Under the pieces are notes generated by a model. It did no database searches. It was not told the origin of the DNA and saw only the letters and a list, made by a program, of their open reading frames with translations. Positions 7,610 to 17,742 of a DNA stretch of 51,561 nt are shown here, piece by piece (the first letter of the stretch is position 1; each line of letters opens with the position of its first letter). The DNA lies in contig CACHBR010000006.1 in assembly GCA_902578115.1 (NCBI GenBank), positions 1 through 51,561 on the forward strand, given 5' to 3'. The translations under genes and the position numbers were made by a program. The DNA is from an uncultured Pelagibacteraceae bacterium. Its GTDB lineage: Bacteria; Pseudomonadota; Alphaproteobacteria; Pelagibacterales; Pelagibacteraceae.

Positions 7610-7686
7610 GCAGCAGTAGCTCAGTTGGTTAGAGCACTAGTTTGTGGAACTAGGGGTCGGTGGTTCGAATCCACCCTGCTGTACCA
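7610..7686 (+). tRNA. tRNA-His (GTG anticodon)
   Basis: A complete cloverleaf: acceptor GCAGCAG with CTGCTGT (first pair G-U), D arm GCTCAG...GAGC, anticodon stem CTAGT/ACTAG with loop TTGTGGA (anticodon GTG), T arm GGTGG-TTCGAAT-CCACC, and encoded CCA. The discriminator at 7683 is A and the base before G1 is T. It therefore lacks the G-1:C73 pair that marks tRNA-His in most bacteria. That loss is a known alphaproteobacterial trait accompanied by a divergent HisRS. The synthetase gene starts 4 bases after the CCA. A possible own -10 box (TATAAA, 7594-7599) lies just upstream. Confidence 0.96.
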
Positions 7687-7690
7687 AAAA

Positions 7691-9025
7691 ATGGTAAAAG
7701 ATAAAAAAACAACACCTTCTAGGGAATTACCTTTAGGTTTTGTAGATAGACAAGAAAAAGAATTATTAATCCGTGATTTTGTAATTTCTAATATTAAAGA
7801 AGTTATGATCAAGTACGGTTTTCAATATCTCGAAACACCAAGTTTCGAGTATTCGGATAGTATTGGCAAATTTTTACCAGATAAGGAAAGACCAGACTCC
7901 GGAGTATTTTCTTTTAAAGATGAGAAAAAGTGGATGTCCCTTCGTTATGATCTCACTGCTCCTCTAGCAAGATATGTTGCAAAAAATTATCTAGAAATAC
8001 CAAAACCATTCAAACGTTACCAATTAGGCGCTGTTTGGAGAAATGAGAAACCTGGACCAGGAAGATTTAGAGAATTTTTACAATTTGATGCTGACTATGT
8101 GGGAACAAAAAATCTCCAGGCAGACGCAGAGCTTTGTGTTTTAATTTCTGAGATATTAGAAAAATGTGGTTTAGATAAAAAAGATTATACTGTAAAAATT
8201 TCATCTAGAAAATTAACAGATAAATTATTCCAAAATTTGAAAATTACATCTAAAGATCAAATCTCAACCACGCTGCGAGCCCTTGATAAAATTGACAGAC
8301 TTGGTTGGAATGAGGCAAAAAAACTTCTTGGAGAGGGTCGAAAAGATAAATCAGGAGATTATACAAAGGGAGCAAACCTTAGTAATGACCAAATAGAAAC
8401 AATCGAAACTGCCTTAAAAGATAAAATTCCTGATAGTGAAGATATCTTAGAGATCATAAAAATATTTGAGGCTTACAATTTTAAAAATTACAAATTTGAT
8501 CCATCGGTTATAAGGGGACTAGAATATTATACAGGACCAATTTTTGAGGTTAATTTAAATTTTCAAGTAAAAAATTTAAAAGGACAGACTATACAATTTG
8601 GATCAATCGGTGGCGGAGGGAGGTATGATAATCTTGTTAGTAACTTTGGAAATTTAGATTGTCCTGCAACTGGGATTTCAATTGGTTTAGATAGACTTGT
8701 ATTTGCCTTGATGCAGAAAAAAGATTTTAAAATAAAGTCCACACGACCTGTTATTATTTGTATTTTTGATAAGGATAAAATCAAACAATATGTAGATATA
8801 CTAAATAAACTCAGAGCCTCAAATATTAGTTCGGAAATTTATCCAGGCGAGGGCAAGTTAAAAAAGCAAATGGAGTATGCAAACAAGTTAGGATCCCCAG
8901 CAGTTATTTTGTACGGTGACGATGAAATAAAATCAGGTAAAGCGACTTTAAAAAATCTAGAAAGCGGAAATGAGAGTTCAGTTAAAATTGAGGAACTGGT
9001 AAATGAAATTAAAAAATTACTCTGA
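7691..9025 (+). CDS. hisS: Histidine-tRNA ligase
   Basis: Charges tRNA-His. I place the start at ATG 7691 (444 residues): a longer frame open from 7625 would translate the tRNA gene itself. Class II features include VIRGLEYYTGPIFEV (histidine site), GGGGRYDNLV and the motif-3 stretch SIGLDRLVFAL, followed by a C-terminal anticodon-binding domain. Only CAAAA separates the tRNA CCA from the start, so there is no room for a Shine-Dalgarno sequence and the mRNA must be generated by tRNA 3' processing or read as a joint transcript. It overlaps hisZ by 23 bases. Confidence 0.95.
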   Translation: MVKDKKTTPSRELPLGFVDRQEKELLIRDFVISNIKEVMIKYGFQYLETPSFEYSDSIGKFLPDKERPDSGVFSFKDEKKWMSLRYDLTAPLARYVAKNYLEIPKPFKRYQLGAVWRNEKPGPGRFREFLQFDADYVGTKNLQADAELCVLISEILEKCGLDKKDYTVKISSRKLTDKLFQNLKITSKDQISTTLRALDKIDRLGWNEAKKLLGEGRKDKSGDYTKGANLSNDQIETIETALKDKIPDSEDILEIIKIFEAYNFKNYKFDPSVIRGLEYYTGPIFEVNLNFQVKNLKGQTIQFGSIGGGGRYDNLVSNFGNLDCPATGISIGLDRLVFALMQKKDFKIKSTRPVIICIFDKDKIKQYVDILNKLRASNISSEIYPGEGKLKKQMEYANKLGSPAVILYGDDEIKSGKATLKNLESGNESSVKIEELVNEIKKLL

Positions 9026-10052
9026 AAATATAATAAAAGTATTTAAGAAAGATGGATTTGTTTTATCAGAACCAGATGTGCTTTTAGATTCAGATTATAT
9101 TATCGAAAGATCTGGCGAGAATTTTAGGAAGATAATGCTTACTTTCGAAGATGATACTGGAAAAAGCATGTGTTTAAGACCAGATTTGACAGTTGCTTCG
9201 TGTATTAAATACTTAAAAGATAACTCCAAAGCAAATTCAAAGATATATTATTCCGGTCAAGCTTATAGAAGATCGAAAAGTTTAAAGAAAGTTGTTAATT
9301 ATCAATTAGGTTTAGAAATTTTTGGTTCTAAAAATAAATCTTTGGATGATTTAAAAGTTTTAAAAACAATAACTAATTCAATCAATAAAATAAAAATTAA
9401 AAATATATCAATTAAAGTTGGAGATGTAAGTTTATTCAAGCAATTAATCGATTCTTTAAAAATACCGGAAAGATGGAGAATGAGATTAAAAAGACACTTT
9501 TGGAGGCCAAAATATTTTGAAGATTTACTTAAAAGGCTTGAAACAAATTCTGACGTCGATCCTGCTACAGTTGAATTAGATAAGAAAAAGTTTTTTGAAA
9601 TGAAGAATATTGATCAGAACAAAGAAGTTGCAAGCAGAAAAGTTTCAGAAATCATATCCAGGTTTGATAGAAAAATTAAAGATCCAAGATCATTCAAGGA
9701 AAATAAAAAAACAGTAAAAATTATAAAAGATTTTTTAAAAATAAATTGTCCATTAGATAAATTAGAAAAAACATTAAATAATTTTATTAACAATAATAAA
9801 TTAAGTAAGAGTGTTTTTAATGATATATCAAGTTTGAAAAATTTATCTAGATTAAATTCTAAAATTATCTTTTCCACTAATTTTGGTAGAGATATCGAAT
9901 ACTATTCTGGAGTAGTATTTGAAATATATAATTCATCAAAAAAAGAAATAGCTAGAGGTGGTAGGTATGATGGTTTATTGAAGAGTCTCGGAGCTGATAA
10001 AAATATTTCAGCAGTAGGTGCTGCAATTAATTTAAATAATTTAAAAACATGA
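9003..10052 (+). CDS. hisZ: ATP phosphoribosyltransferase regulatory subunit HisZ
   Basis: A HisRS-like paralogue that lacks synthetase activity and forms the regulatory subunit of the first histidine biosynthesis enzyme. The 349-residue protein retains the class II fold signatures CLRPDLTVA, DIEYYSGVVFEIY and RGGRYDGLL. It lacks the HisRS C-terminal anticodon-binding domain. Its start lies inside the end of hisS (23-base overlap) and its stop overlaps the hisG start as ATGA. HisZ is needed only with the short HisG, which is the next gene. Confidence 0.9.
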   Translation: MKLKNYSENIIKVFKKDGFVLSEPDVLLDSDYIIERSGENFRKIMLTFEDDTGKSMCLRPDLTVASCIKYLKDNSKANSKIYYSGQAYRRSKSLKKVVNYQLGLEIFGSKNKSLDDLKVLKTITNSINKIKIKNISIKVGDVSLFKQLIDSLKIPERWRMRLKRHFWRPKYFEDLLKRLETNSDVDPATVELDKKKFFEMKNIDQNKEVASRKVSEIISRFDRKIKDPRSFKENKKTVKIIKDFLKINCPLDKLEKTLNNFINNNKLSKSVFNDISSLKNLSRLNSKIIFSTNFGRDIEYYSGVVFEIYNSSKKEIARGGRYDGLLKSLGADKNISAVGAAINLNNLKT

Positions 10053-10726
10053 AAAATTTAATAACTATAGGATTACCAAGCAAGGGGAGATTAAGAGAGG
10101 GAGCAATCCAATTTTTCGAAAAAAATAATTTTAAACTTACTTCAAATGGCGGAGATAGAAATTATTTTGCAAAATTTGAAAATTATCCAAACATAAAAAT
10201 TATATATTTACACGCTAAGGAGATTATTCAAAGAATCAGTGATGATACCCTTGATATAGGAATTTCAGGTTTAGATCTTTTGAACGAATCGGCTGCGAAC
10301 CTTAAACAAAAAATTGAAGTTAAGAAAAAATTAGATTTTGGTTCAGCTAATGTTGTGGTTGCTATTCCCAATGATTGGATCGATGTTCAAACTGTTGCTG
10401 ATTTAGAGGAAGTATCCTTTGATTTTAGAGATAAAAAAAATACTAGATTGAGAGTTGCAACAAAGTACCCAAATTTGACAAATAATTTTTTAGTTTCGAA
10501 AGGTGTTACACAGTACAAATTGGTTACTAGCCTTGGAGCAACAGAAACTTATCCCTTTATCGGTTCATCAGAAATAATTACAGATATAACTTCTACAGGA
10601 AAAACGTTGAAAGATAATAATCTCAGAATTTTAAAAGACGGCTTAATTTTAAAATCACAGGCTTGTTTATTTTACTCAAAAAAAAAGGCTGCCAAATTGC
10701 AGCCTTTTTTAAATTCCTTAAAGTGA
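10049..10726 (+). CDS. hisG: ATP phosphoribosyltransferase, short form
   Basis: Catalytic subunit for the first step of histidine synthesis (ATP + PRPP). At 225 residues it is the short HisG that lacks the C-terminal regulatory domain and works with HisZ, encoded directly upstream. Visible family features are GLPSKGRLREG near the N-terminus, DIGISGLDLL, and LGATETYPFIGSSEIITDITSTG in the PRPP region. The last codons carry a GC-rich inverted repeat flanked by A and T runs, a terminator built into the coding sequence. It ends 6 bases from the convergent groEL. Confidence 0.95.
   Translation: MKNLITIGLPSKGRLREGAIQFFEKNNFKLTSNGGDRNYFAKFENYPNIKIIYLHAKEIIQRISDDTLDIGISGLDLLNESAANLKQKIEVKKKLDFGSANVVVAIPNDWIDVQTVADLEEVSFDFRDKKNTRLRVATKYPNLTNNFLVSKGVTQYKLVTSLGATETYPFIGSSEIITDITSTGKTLKDNNLRILKDGLILKSQACLFYSKKKAAKLQPFLNSLK
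10681..10710. terminator. Bidirectional intrinsic terminator inside the hisG 3' end
   Basis: GGCTGC (10687-10692) and GCAGCC (10699-10704) enclose a 6-base loop. An A run lies on the left (10678-10686) and a T run on the right (10705-10710), so it has a U tract on both strands. It can terminate hisG from the left and groEL from the right. The hairpin encodes part of the hisG C-terminus, ending 16 bases before the hisG stop. Confidence 0.85.
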
Positions 10727-10732
10727 TAGGGA

Positions 10733-12385
<1,653 letters not shown>

Positions 12386-12404
12386 TTAAATCTCCTTTTT
12401 ATAT

Positions 12405-12698
12405 TTATTTACTTTTTGTAATTCCCATAATGTCTGACTCTTTCATTATGCTATATTCTTTACCATCAATTTTTACTTCTGTTCCAGACCATTTCCCAAA
12501 TAAAACGCGGTCGCCAATTTTAACGTCCATTTTAATGATTTTTCCATCATCAGTTTTTGCACCATTTCCCACTGCTACAACCTCGCCCTCTTGCGGTTTT
12601 TCTTTTGCAGTGTCAGGTATAATAATTCCACCTTTTGTTTTTTCTTCACTATCAAGCACTTTTATTAGTACTCTGTCATGTAGCGGTCTAAATTTCAT
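12405..12698 (-). CDS. groES: Co-chaperonin GroES (10 kDa)
   Basis: Seven-fold lid of the GroEL chamber; 97 residues. It shows [11 protein letters not shown] at the N-terminus, then the mobile-loop region [21 protein letters not shown] and [18 protein letters not shown]. It is preceded by an AGGAG ribosome-binding site and, further upstream, a sigma-32-like promoter. It is first in the groES-groEL operon. Confidence 0.97.
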   Translation of the reverse strand: MKFRPLHDRVLIKVLDSEEKTKGGIIIPDTAKEKPQEGEVVAVGNGAKTDDGKIIKMDVKIGDRVLFGKWSGTEVKIDGKEYSIMKESDIMGITKSK

Positions 12699-12727
12699 GA
12701 AAACTCCTATAATTTATAATAGTGTGG

Positions 12728-12756
12728 AATATGGTATGTATTTAGAATTTTGCAAG
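12728..12756 (-). promoter_or_regulatory. Heat-shock (RpoH-type) promoter of groES-groEL
   Basis: On the minus strand CTTGCAA (complement of 12750-12756) is followed after 15 bases by CCATATT (complement of 12728-12734). This resembles the heat-shock sigma consensus CTTGAAA / CCCATnT. It lies about 30 bases upstream of the groES start, with an AGGAG site between. Being in front of the chaperonin operon supports the call. Confidence 0.6.
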
Positions 12757-12799
12757 AGTATGATAAAAAAAATTTATCTAAAAAAGGCTTGAATTTCCT

Positions 12800-13612
12800 A
12801 TGAAAATTAAAAAATTAGATCATCTATCTGCGATTTTTCATGAATATGATGCATTTATAATCGATTTATGGGGAGTAATGCATAATGGAGTTAGTTTAAA
12901 CAACTCAGCAGTCAAAGCAGTAAGCGAGTTACAGTCTAATGGAAAAAGAATTGTTTTTTTATCTAATGCACCTCGGCCTACTAAAAAAGTTGTTGAATTT
13001 TTAAAGAAGATGAAAATGGAAGATAGATTTCTAAAGAATGTTTTGACCTCAGGTGAGGCGGCAATAAATTCTCTTAAAAAGAATAAATTTGGTTTAAAAT
13101 TTTATCATCTTGGTCCTAAAAGAGATGACTCACTTTTTTCCGATATAAAAACAAATAAAACTACATTAGACAAATGTGACTTTATACTTTGTACTGGACT
13201 TTTTGACGAGGAAAGTGAAAATTTACAATTCTATAATGATTTATTAAAAAACTTTACAAAAAAAAAGTTAGTTTGTACCAATCCAGATTTAATTGTTCAT
13301 AGGGGAGGCGAAGAAGAATATTGTGCAGGAAAAATAGCTGAAATTTTTGAAAGTCTTGGTGGCAAAGTAGTATATTTTGGTAAACCTCATAAAGAAGTTT
13401 ATATCTCGTGTTTAAAATCAGATCAAAAAACTTTGGTGATCGGAGACAATCTAAAAACTGATATTAAAGGAGCTAATAATATGAATTTAGACTCGATATT
13501 TATTACTAGTGGTGTACATAAATCTAAAACAATAGATGAAAAATTAATGGATAAATTATTAGCTGAACATAATGTAACAGCTAACTATTTTCAAAAGGAA
13601 TTAACCTGGTAA
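12800..13612 (+). CDS. HAD-superfamily class IIA phosphatase (TIGR01459-like)
   Basis: A 270-residue HAD phosphatase. Motif I is IIDLWGVMHNG (from about residue 19); the second Asp of the usual DxD is Trp, as is typical of this subfamily. Motif II is VFLSNAPRP, and motif IV is LVIGDNLKTDIKGANN in the C-terminal part. The cap arrangement is that of NagD-like class IIA enzymes, which dephosphorylate small metabolites. The substrate is unknown. It starts a plus-strand run directly joined to ribF (TAAATG), so a role in nucleotide or flavin phosphate turnover is possible but only inferred from position. Confidence 0.85.
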   Translation: MKIKKLDHLSAIFHEYDAFIIDLWGVMHNGVSLNNSAVKAVSELQSNGKRIVFLSNAPRPTKKVVEFLKKMKMEDRFLKNVLTSGEAAINSLKKNKFGLKFYHLGPKRDDSLFSDIKTNKTTLDKCDFILCTGLFDEESENLQFYNDLLKNFTKKKLVCTNPDLIVHRGGEEEYCAGKIAEIFESLGGKVVYFGKPHKEVYISCLKSDQKTLVIGDNLKTDIKGANNMNLDSIFITSGVHKSKTIDEKLMDKLLAEHNVTANYFQKELTW

Positions 13613-14515
13613 ATGAAAATTTATAAGAATTTTAATATTTCAAATAAATTTAAAAACGCAGCTATAGCAATTGGAAATTTTGATGGATTTCACTTAGGAC
13701 ATCAAAAGGTGATCAAGAAAGGAAAAAATTTTGCTAAAAAATATAGGCTTAAGTTCGGTTTATTGGTTTTTCATCCTTTACCTGTAATGTTTTTTAATAA
13801 AAAAATAAATAATTTTAGGATAGATACCTTAAAGCAAAAAATTGAACATTCAAAAAAATTAGGAATTGATTTTATAATTATAAAAAAGTTTGATAAAAAA
13901 TTCTCAAAAACGAGTGCAGAGAATTTTATAAGTCAAATACTTCACAAAAAATTAAAAGCAAAACTAATTTTTATTAGCCAAAACTTTAAATTCGGCAAAA
14001 ATCGAATTGGTAATATAAATTTATTAAAAAAAAAAGAAATATTATTTAATTACAAAACAAAAACTGTTGATCCTTTAATAAAAAATAAGCTTCTAATCTC
14101 CTCAACATTAATAAGAAAAAATATTAAAAAAGGAAAAATAGCCTTTGTAAATAAAATGTTGGGAAGGCCCTGGACAATTGAAGGAATTGTTAAACGCGGA
14201 GAAAAACGAGGAAGAAAAATTGGGTTCCCAACTTGTAATCTAGAGCTTGGTGATTATGTCATTCCAAAAACTGGTGTGTACGCATCTAAAATAATTTTAA
14301 ATGAAAATTCAAAAAAAGGTATTGTAAATGTAGGTTATAAGCCGACTTTTGGAAAAAATAAACTTTTGTTAGAAGCACATATTTTTGGTTTCAAAAAAAA
14401 TTTATATGATAAAACTATAAAAATAATGTTACTTAAATTTATAAGAAAAGAAAAAAAATTTAAAAACATTACAGAATTAAAAAAACAAATTAATAAAGAT
14501 ATAAAAGGTGCTTAA
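13613..14515 (+). CDS. ribF: Bifunctional riboflavin kinase/FAD synthetase
   Basis: Makes FMN and FAD from riboflavin. The N-terminal adenylyltransferase domain has IAIGNFDGFHLGHQKVI with the HxGH-type nucleotide site (about residues 20-36). The C-terminal riboflavin kinase domain has GRPWTIEGIVKRGEKRGRKIGFPT and NLELGDYVIPKTGVYA. The total of 300 residues is normal. It abuts the HAD phosphatase gene and is followed four bases later by ileS; the ribF-ileS-lspA order is widespread in bacteria. Confidence 0.95.
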   Translation: MKIYKNFNISNKFKNAAIAIGNFDGFHLGHQKVIKKGKNFAKKYRLKFGLLVFHPLPVMFFNKKINNFRIDTLKQKIEHSKKLGIDFIIIKKFDKKFSKTSAENFISQILHKKLKAKLIFISQNFKFGKNRIGNINLLKKKEILFNYKTKTVDPLIKNKLLISSTLIRKNIKKGKIAFVNKMLGRPWTIEGIVKRGEKRGRKIGFPTCNLELGDYVIPKTGVYASKIILNENSKKGIVNVGYKPTFGKNKLLLEAHIFGFKKNLYDKTIKIMLLKFIRKEKKFKNITELKKQINKDIKGA

Positions 14516-14519
14516 ATAA

Positions 14520-17264
14520 ATGGCAGAAAATAACCTTAATCTTCCGAAAACAGCTTTTTCAATGAAGGCTAATTTACCTTCAAAAGAACCAAAAATTTTG
14601 GAAAATTGGGACAAAACAAAACTTTACGAAAAACTTCGAAAGAGGTCTTCAGGAAGAGAAAAGTTTATACTTCATGATGGACCACCCTATGCAAATGGTC
14701 ATATACATATGGGAACAGCTCTAAATAAAATTTTAAAAGATATAGTAACTAAGTTCCATCAAATGAATAATAAAGACTCTATTTACGTACCCGGGTGGGA
14801 TTGTCATGGCTTACCAATAGAATGGAAGATCGAGGAGCAATATAAAAAAAAGAAAAAAAATAAAGATGAAATTCCAACTAAGGATTTTAGAAAAGAATGT
14901 CGAGAATTTGCACAAAAATGGATTGATATACATAGAACTGAATTTAAAAGACTTGGTGTTATAGGTGACTGGGAAAATTATTATTCAACAATGAGTTTTG
15001 ACGCCGAAGCTCAGATTGTAAGAGAACTGGGAAAATTTTTACTTGAGGGAAGTTTATACAGAGGTTTTAAACCAGTCCTGTGGTCAACTGTAGAAAAAAC
15101 AGCGTTAGCCGATGCTGAGGTCGAATATAAAGACCATAAATCAAATACTATATACGCACAGTTTAAAATTGAAAATACTGATCAAAATTTTTTAAAAGAT
15201 GCTTTTATTGTTATTTGGACAACTACCCCATGGACGATTCCTGCAAATAAGGCATTAGCGTATAATCAAAATTTAACATATTCAGTTTTGCAGGTTAATA
15301 ACAAGAAAATTGTAGTAGCAGAAAAATTAATTAATTCTGTTGTTGAAAATTGTAGTTTAGGTAAATATAAAATTGTTAAATCTTTTGAAGGTAAATTATT
15401 TAATAAAACAATTTGTTCTCATCCATTTAAAAATCTTGGTTATAACTTAGATATTCCAATGTTAGATGCTGATTTTGTAACTCTTGAACAAGGAACTGGA
15501 ATTGTCCATTGCGCACCAAGTCATGGTCCAGATGATTTTAACTTATGTTTGAAGCATGGAATGAAGGCAATTGAGACAGTCAATAACGATGGAAGATATA
15601 CTAAAAACATTCCTATTTTTGAAGGTACACATGTATTTAAGGCAGACGATATTATTATCAAAAATTTAGATGAGCAAAAAAATCTTCTAGCAAGTGGTAG
15701 TTTAGTCCACAGTTATCCTCATTCTTGGAGATCTAAGGCTCCTTTAGTTCACAGAGCGACACCACAATGGTTTATTTCAATGGAAAGTCACAAGCTAAGA
15801 AACAAAGCTTTAGACTCAATTGATCAAACATCTTTTTATCCAGAAAAAGGAAAAGCAAGAATTAGAGCAATGATTGAAACACGTCCTGACTGGTGTATTT
15901 CAAGACAAAGATCTTGGGGTGTTCCTTTGCCAATTTTTGTAAATAAAAAAACAAACGAACCTTTAAGAGATAAGGGAGTTATTGAAAATATTGCAAAAAT
16001 TTATGAAAAAGAAGGATCCGATTGTTGGTTTTATGATGACCCTCAAAGATTCCTCGGAAATAAATATAAAAAAGAAGATTATATAAAATCTAGCGATATT
16101 GTTGAGGTTTGGTTTGATAGTGGATCTACTCATTCATTTGTTTTGGAAAAAAGAAAAGATTTAAAATGGCCTGCATCAATGTATTTAGAGGGTTCCGACC
16201 AACACAGAGGTTGGTTTCACTCGTCTCTTTTAGAGTCTTGTGGAACTAGGGGCAGAGCTCCTTTTGAAAGTATACTTTCACACGGCTTTGTTGTGGACGG
16301 AAAAGGGATGAAAATGTCTAAATCTGCCGGCAATATTATCTCACCTGAAGATATATTAAAAAAATACGGTGCAGATATTCTTAGACTTTGGGTTGCTTCT
16401 TCAGACTATGCGGAGGATTTAAGGATAGATCATACGATATTAGAACAACACGCTGAGTCTTATAGAAAAATAAGAAATACTTTTAGATATATATTGGGAA
16501 ATTTAAAGGACAATTTCATTCCACAAAATTTCAAGTCAATTAAGGTGAAAGAATTACCAGAGTTAGAGCAAGTAATTTTGCATAAACTTTACTTGTTAAG
16601 TTTAGAAATTAAAAAGAGTTTAAAAGATTATAACTTCCACAAGCTTCAAAAGGAGTTGCTAAATTTTTGCACGCTTGATCTATCTTCATTTTATTTTGAT
16701 ATAAGAAAAGATACATTGTATTGTGATGATGTAAATTCACAAAAAAGAAAGTCATGTGTAACTTCACTAAACATAATTCTTGAGTGTCTATTAAAATGGT
16801 ACGCACCAGTTTTATCATTCACAACTGAGGAAATAACTGACTTATCAAATAAAAATAAAAAAATAAGTATCCATGAGGAAATTTTTTCTGAATTACCAAA
16901 AAATTGGGAAAATGAAACTCTGCACAAAAAATGGCAAAAATTAATTTCTTTTAGACAGGAAGTTAATATCGCTATAGAAGAGAAAAGGTCAAAAAAAATA
17001 ATTGGCTCTAGTTTAGAAGCTGATTTAAAAATTTCATTATCTAAAAAAGACTATGAAATTCTAAATAGTGTAGATGCAGAGGAACTTTTTATTACATCTA
17101 ATGTTACAAAAACTATACAGGATGATATAAAAGGTAAATTATCAATATCAGTAAACAAAGCTGACGGAACAAAATGTTCAAGATGCTGGAAAATAATATC
17201 AAGTGAAAGTAAAAATAAATGTTCGAGAAACAAAATTTGTCCGTTACAAAATGTTGCAAAATAA
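14520..17264 (+). CDS. ileS: Isoleucine-tRNA ligase
   Basis: Class I synthetase, 914 residues. The HIGH-type signature is HIHMG (61-65) and KMSKS is at 598-602. Between them lies the CP1 editing domain with WTTTPWTIPANKALAY. The C-terminus carries CSRCWK as the first half of the usual zinc site. The second half reads CSRNKIC, a CX5C pair where CX2C is common, so the site may be altered. The last codons overlap lspA. Neighbours ribF and lspA match the common bacterial arrangement. Confidence 0.97.
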   Translation: MAENNLNLPKTAFSMKANLPSKEPKILENWDKTKLYEKLRKRSSGREKFILHDGPPYANGHIHMGTALNKILKDIVTKFHQMNNKDSIYVPGWDCHGLPIEWKIEEQYKKKKKNKDEIPTKDFRKECREFAQKWIDIHRTEFKRLGVIGDWENYYSTMSFDAEAQIVRELGKFLLEGSLYRGFKPVLWSTVEKTALADAEVEYKDHKSNTIYAQFKIENTDQNFLKDAFIVIWTTTPWTIPANKALAYNQNLTYSVLQVNNKKIVVAEKLINSVVENCSLGKYKIVKSFEGKLFNKTICSHPFKNLGYNLDIPMLDADFVTLEQGTGIVHCAPSHGPDDFNLCLKHGMKAIETVNNDGRYTKNIPIFEGTHVFKADDIIIKNLDEQKNLLASGSLVHSYPHSWRSKAPLVHRATPQWFISMESHKLRNKALDSIDQTSFYPEKGKARIRAMIETRPDWCISRQRSWGVPLPIFVNKKTNEPLRDKGVIENIAKIYEKEGSDCWFYDDPQRFLGNKYKKEDYIKSSDIVEVWFDSGSTHSFVLEKRKDLKWPASMYLEGSDQHRGWFHSSLLESCGTRGRAPFESILSHGFVVDGKGMKMSKSAGNIISPEDILKKYGADILRLWVASSDYAEDLRIDHTILEQHAESYRKIRNTFRYILGNLKDNFIPQNFKSIKVKELPELEQVILHKLYLLSLEIKKSLKDYNFHKLQKELLNFCTLDLSSFYFDIRKDTLYCDDVNSQKRKSCVTSLNIILECLLKWYAPVLSFTTEEITDLSNKNKKISIHEEIFSELPKNWENETLHKKWQKLISFRQEVNIAIEEKRSKKIIGSSLEADLKISLSKKDYEILNSVDAEELFITSNVTKTIQDDIKGKLSISVNKADGTKCSRCWKIISSESKNKCSRNKICPLQNVAK

Positions 17265-17742
17265 AATAAAAGTAAAAAAATTTGATATTTTTAGTTTAAT
17301 AATAATAATTCTTACTTTTGGTTTAGATAGACTTTCAAAAGTATATGTAATCAACCTTATCGAAAAGAATCAAAGTGAACTCTTTATAAATGATTATTTG
17401 AATATTACTTTAAATTGGAACAGAGGTATAGCATTTGGATTGTTAAGCTTTAATGCTACAACAGTTTATCATTTAATATCAATCTTAATTTTGACAATAA
17501 TTATTTATTTAATTTATCTGATGGTTAAATCAGACTCATTTGGAAAAATTTTATTTGCACTAATTATTGGTGGAGCGGTCGGAAACTTATTTGATAGATT
17601 TACTTATTTTGCAGTTGCAGACTTTATTGATTTTCATATTGAGTCTTATCACTGGTTCACATTTAATCTAGCAGACATTTTTATTTCTATAGGAATATTT
17701 TTAATGATTATTAAAGAATTATTCTATAAACAAAATCTATGA
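17251..17742 (+). CDS. lspA: Lipoprotein signal peptidase
   Basis: Aspartic protease of the inner membrane that cleaves prolipoprotein signal peptides. I choose ATG 17251 (163 residues, overlapping ileS by 14 bases); an in-frame ATG at 17203 would add 16 non-hydrophobic residues unlike the family. Four hydrophobic segments are visible. Conserved motifs are LDRLSKVYV, NRGIAFGL, GGAVGNLFDRF, VADFIDFH and FNLADIFI, the last two with the catalytic Asp pair. The next gene encodes a lipoprotein, a likely substrate. Confidence 0.95.
   Translation: MLQNKIKVKKFDIFSLIIIILTFGLDRLSKVYVINLIEKNQSELFINDYLNITLNWNRGIAFGLLSFNATTVYHLISILILTIIIYLIYLMVKSDSFGKILFALIIGGAVGNLFDRFTYFAVADFIDFHIESYHWFTFNLADIFISIGIFLMIIKELFYKQNL

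Noticed and set aside
7608-7619. Three-codon ORF (ATG CAG CAG TAG) behind a good AGGAG site, overlapping tRNA-His
   Set aside because: It ends inside the tRNA acceptor/D-arm region and encodes only three residues; the AGGAG is most likely chance, though it could be looked at together with the leader peptide.
7625-7690. N-terminal extension of hisS from an upstream in-frame ATG
   Set aside because: It would translate the anticodon and T arms of tRNA-His; HisRS homology begins after ATG 7691.
17203-17250. Longer lspA start
   Set aside because: Adds 16 residues read from the ileS zinc region in another frame; lspA proteins normally begin shortly before the first membrane helix.
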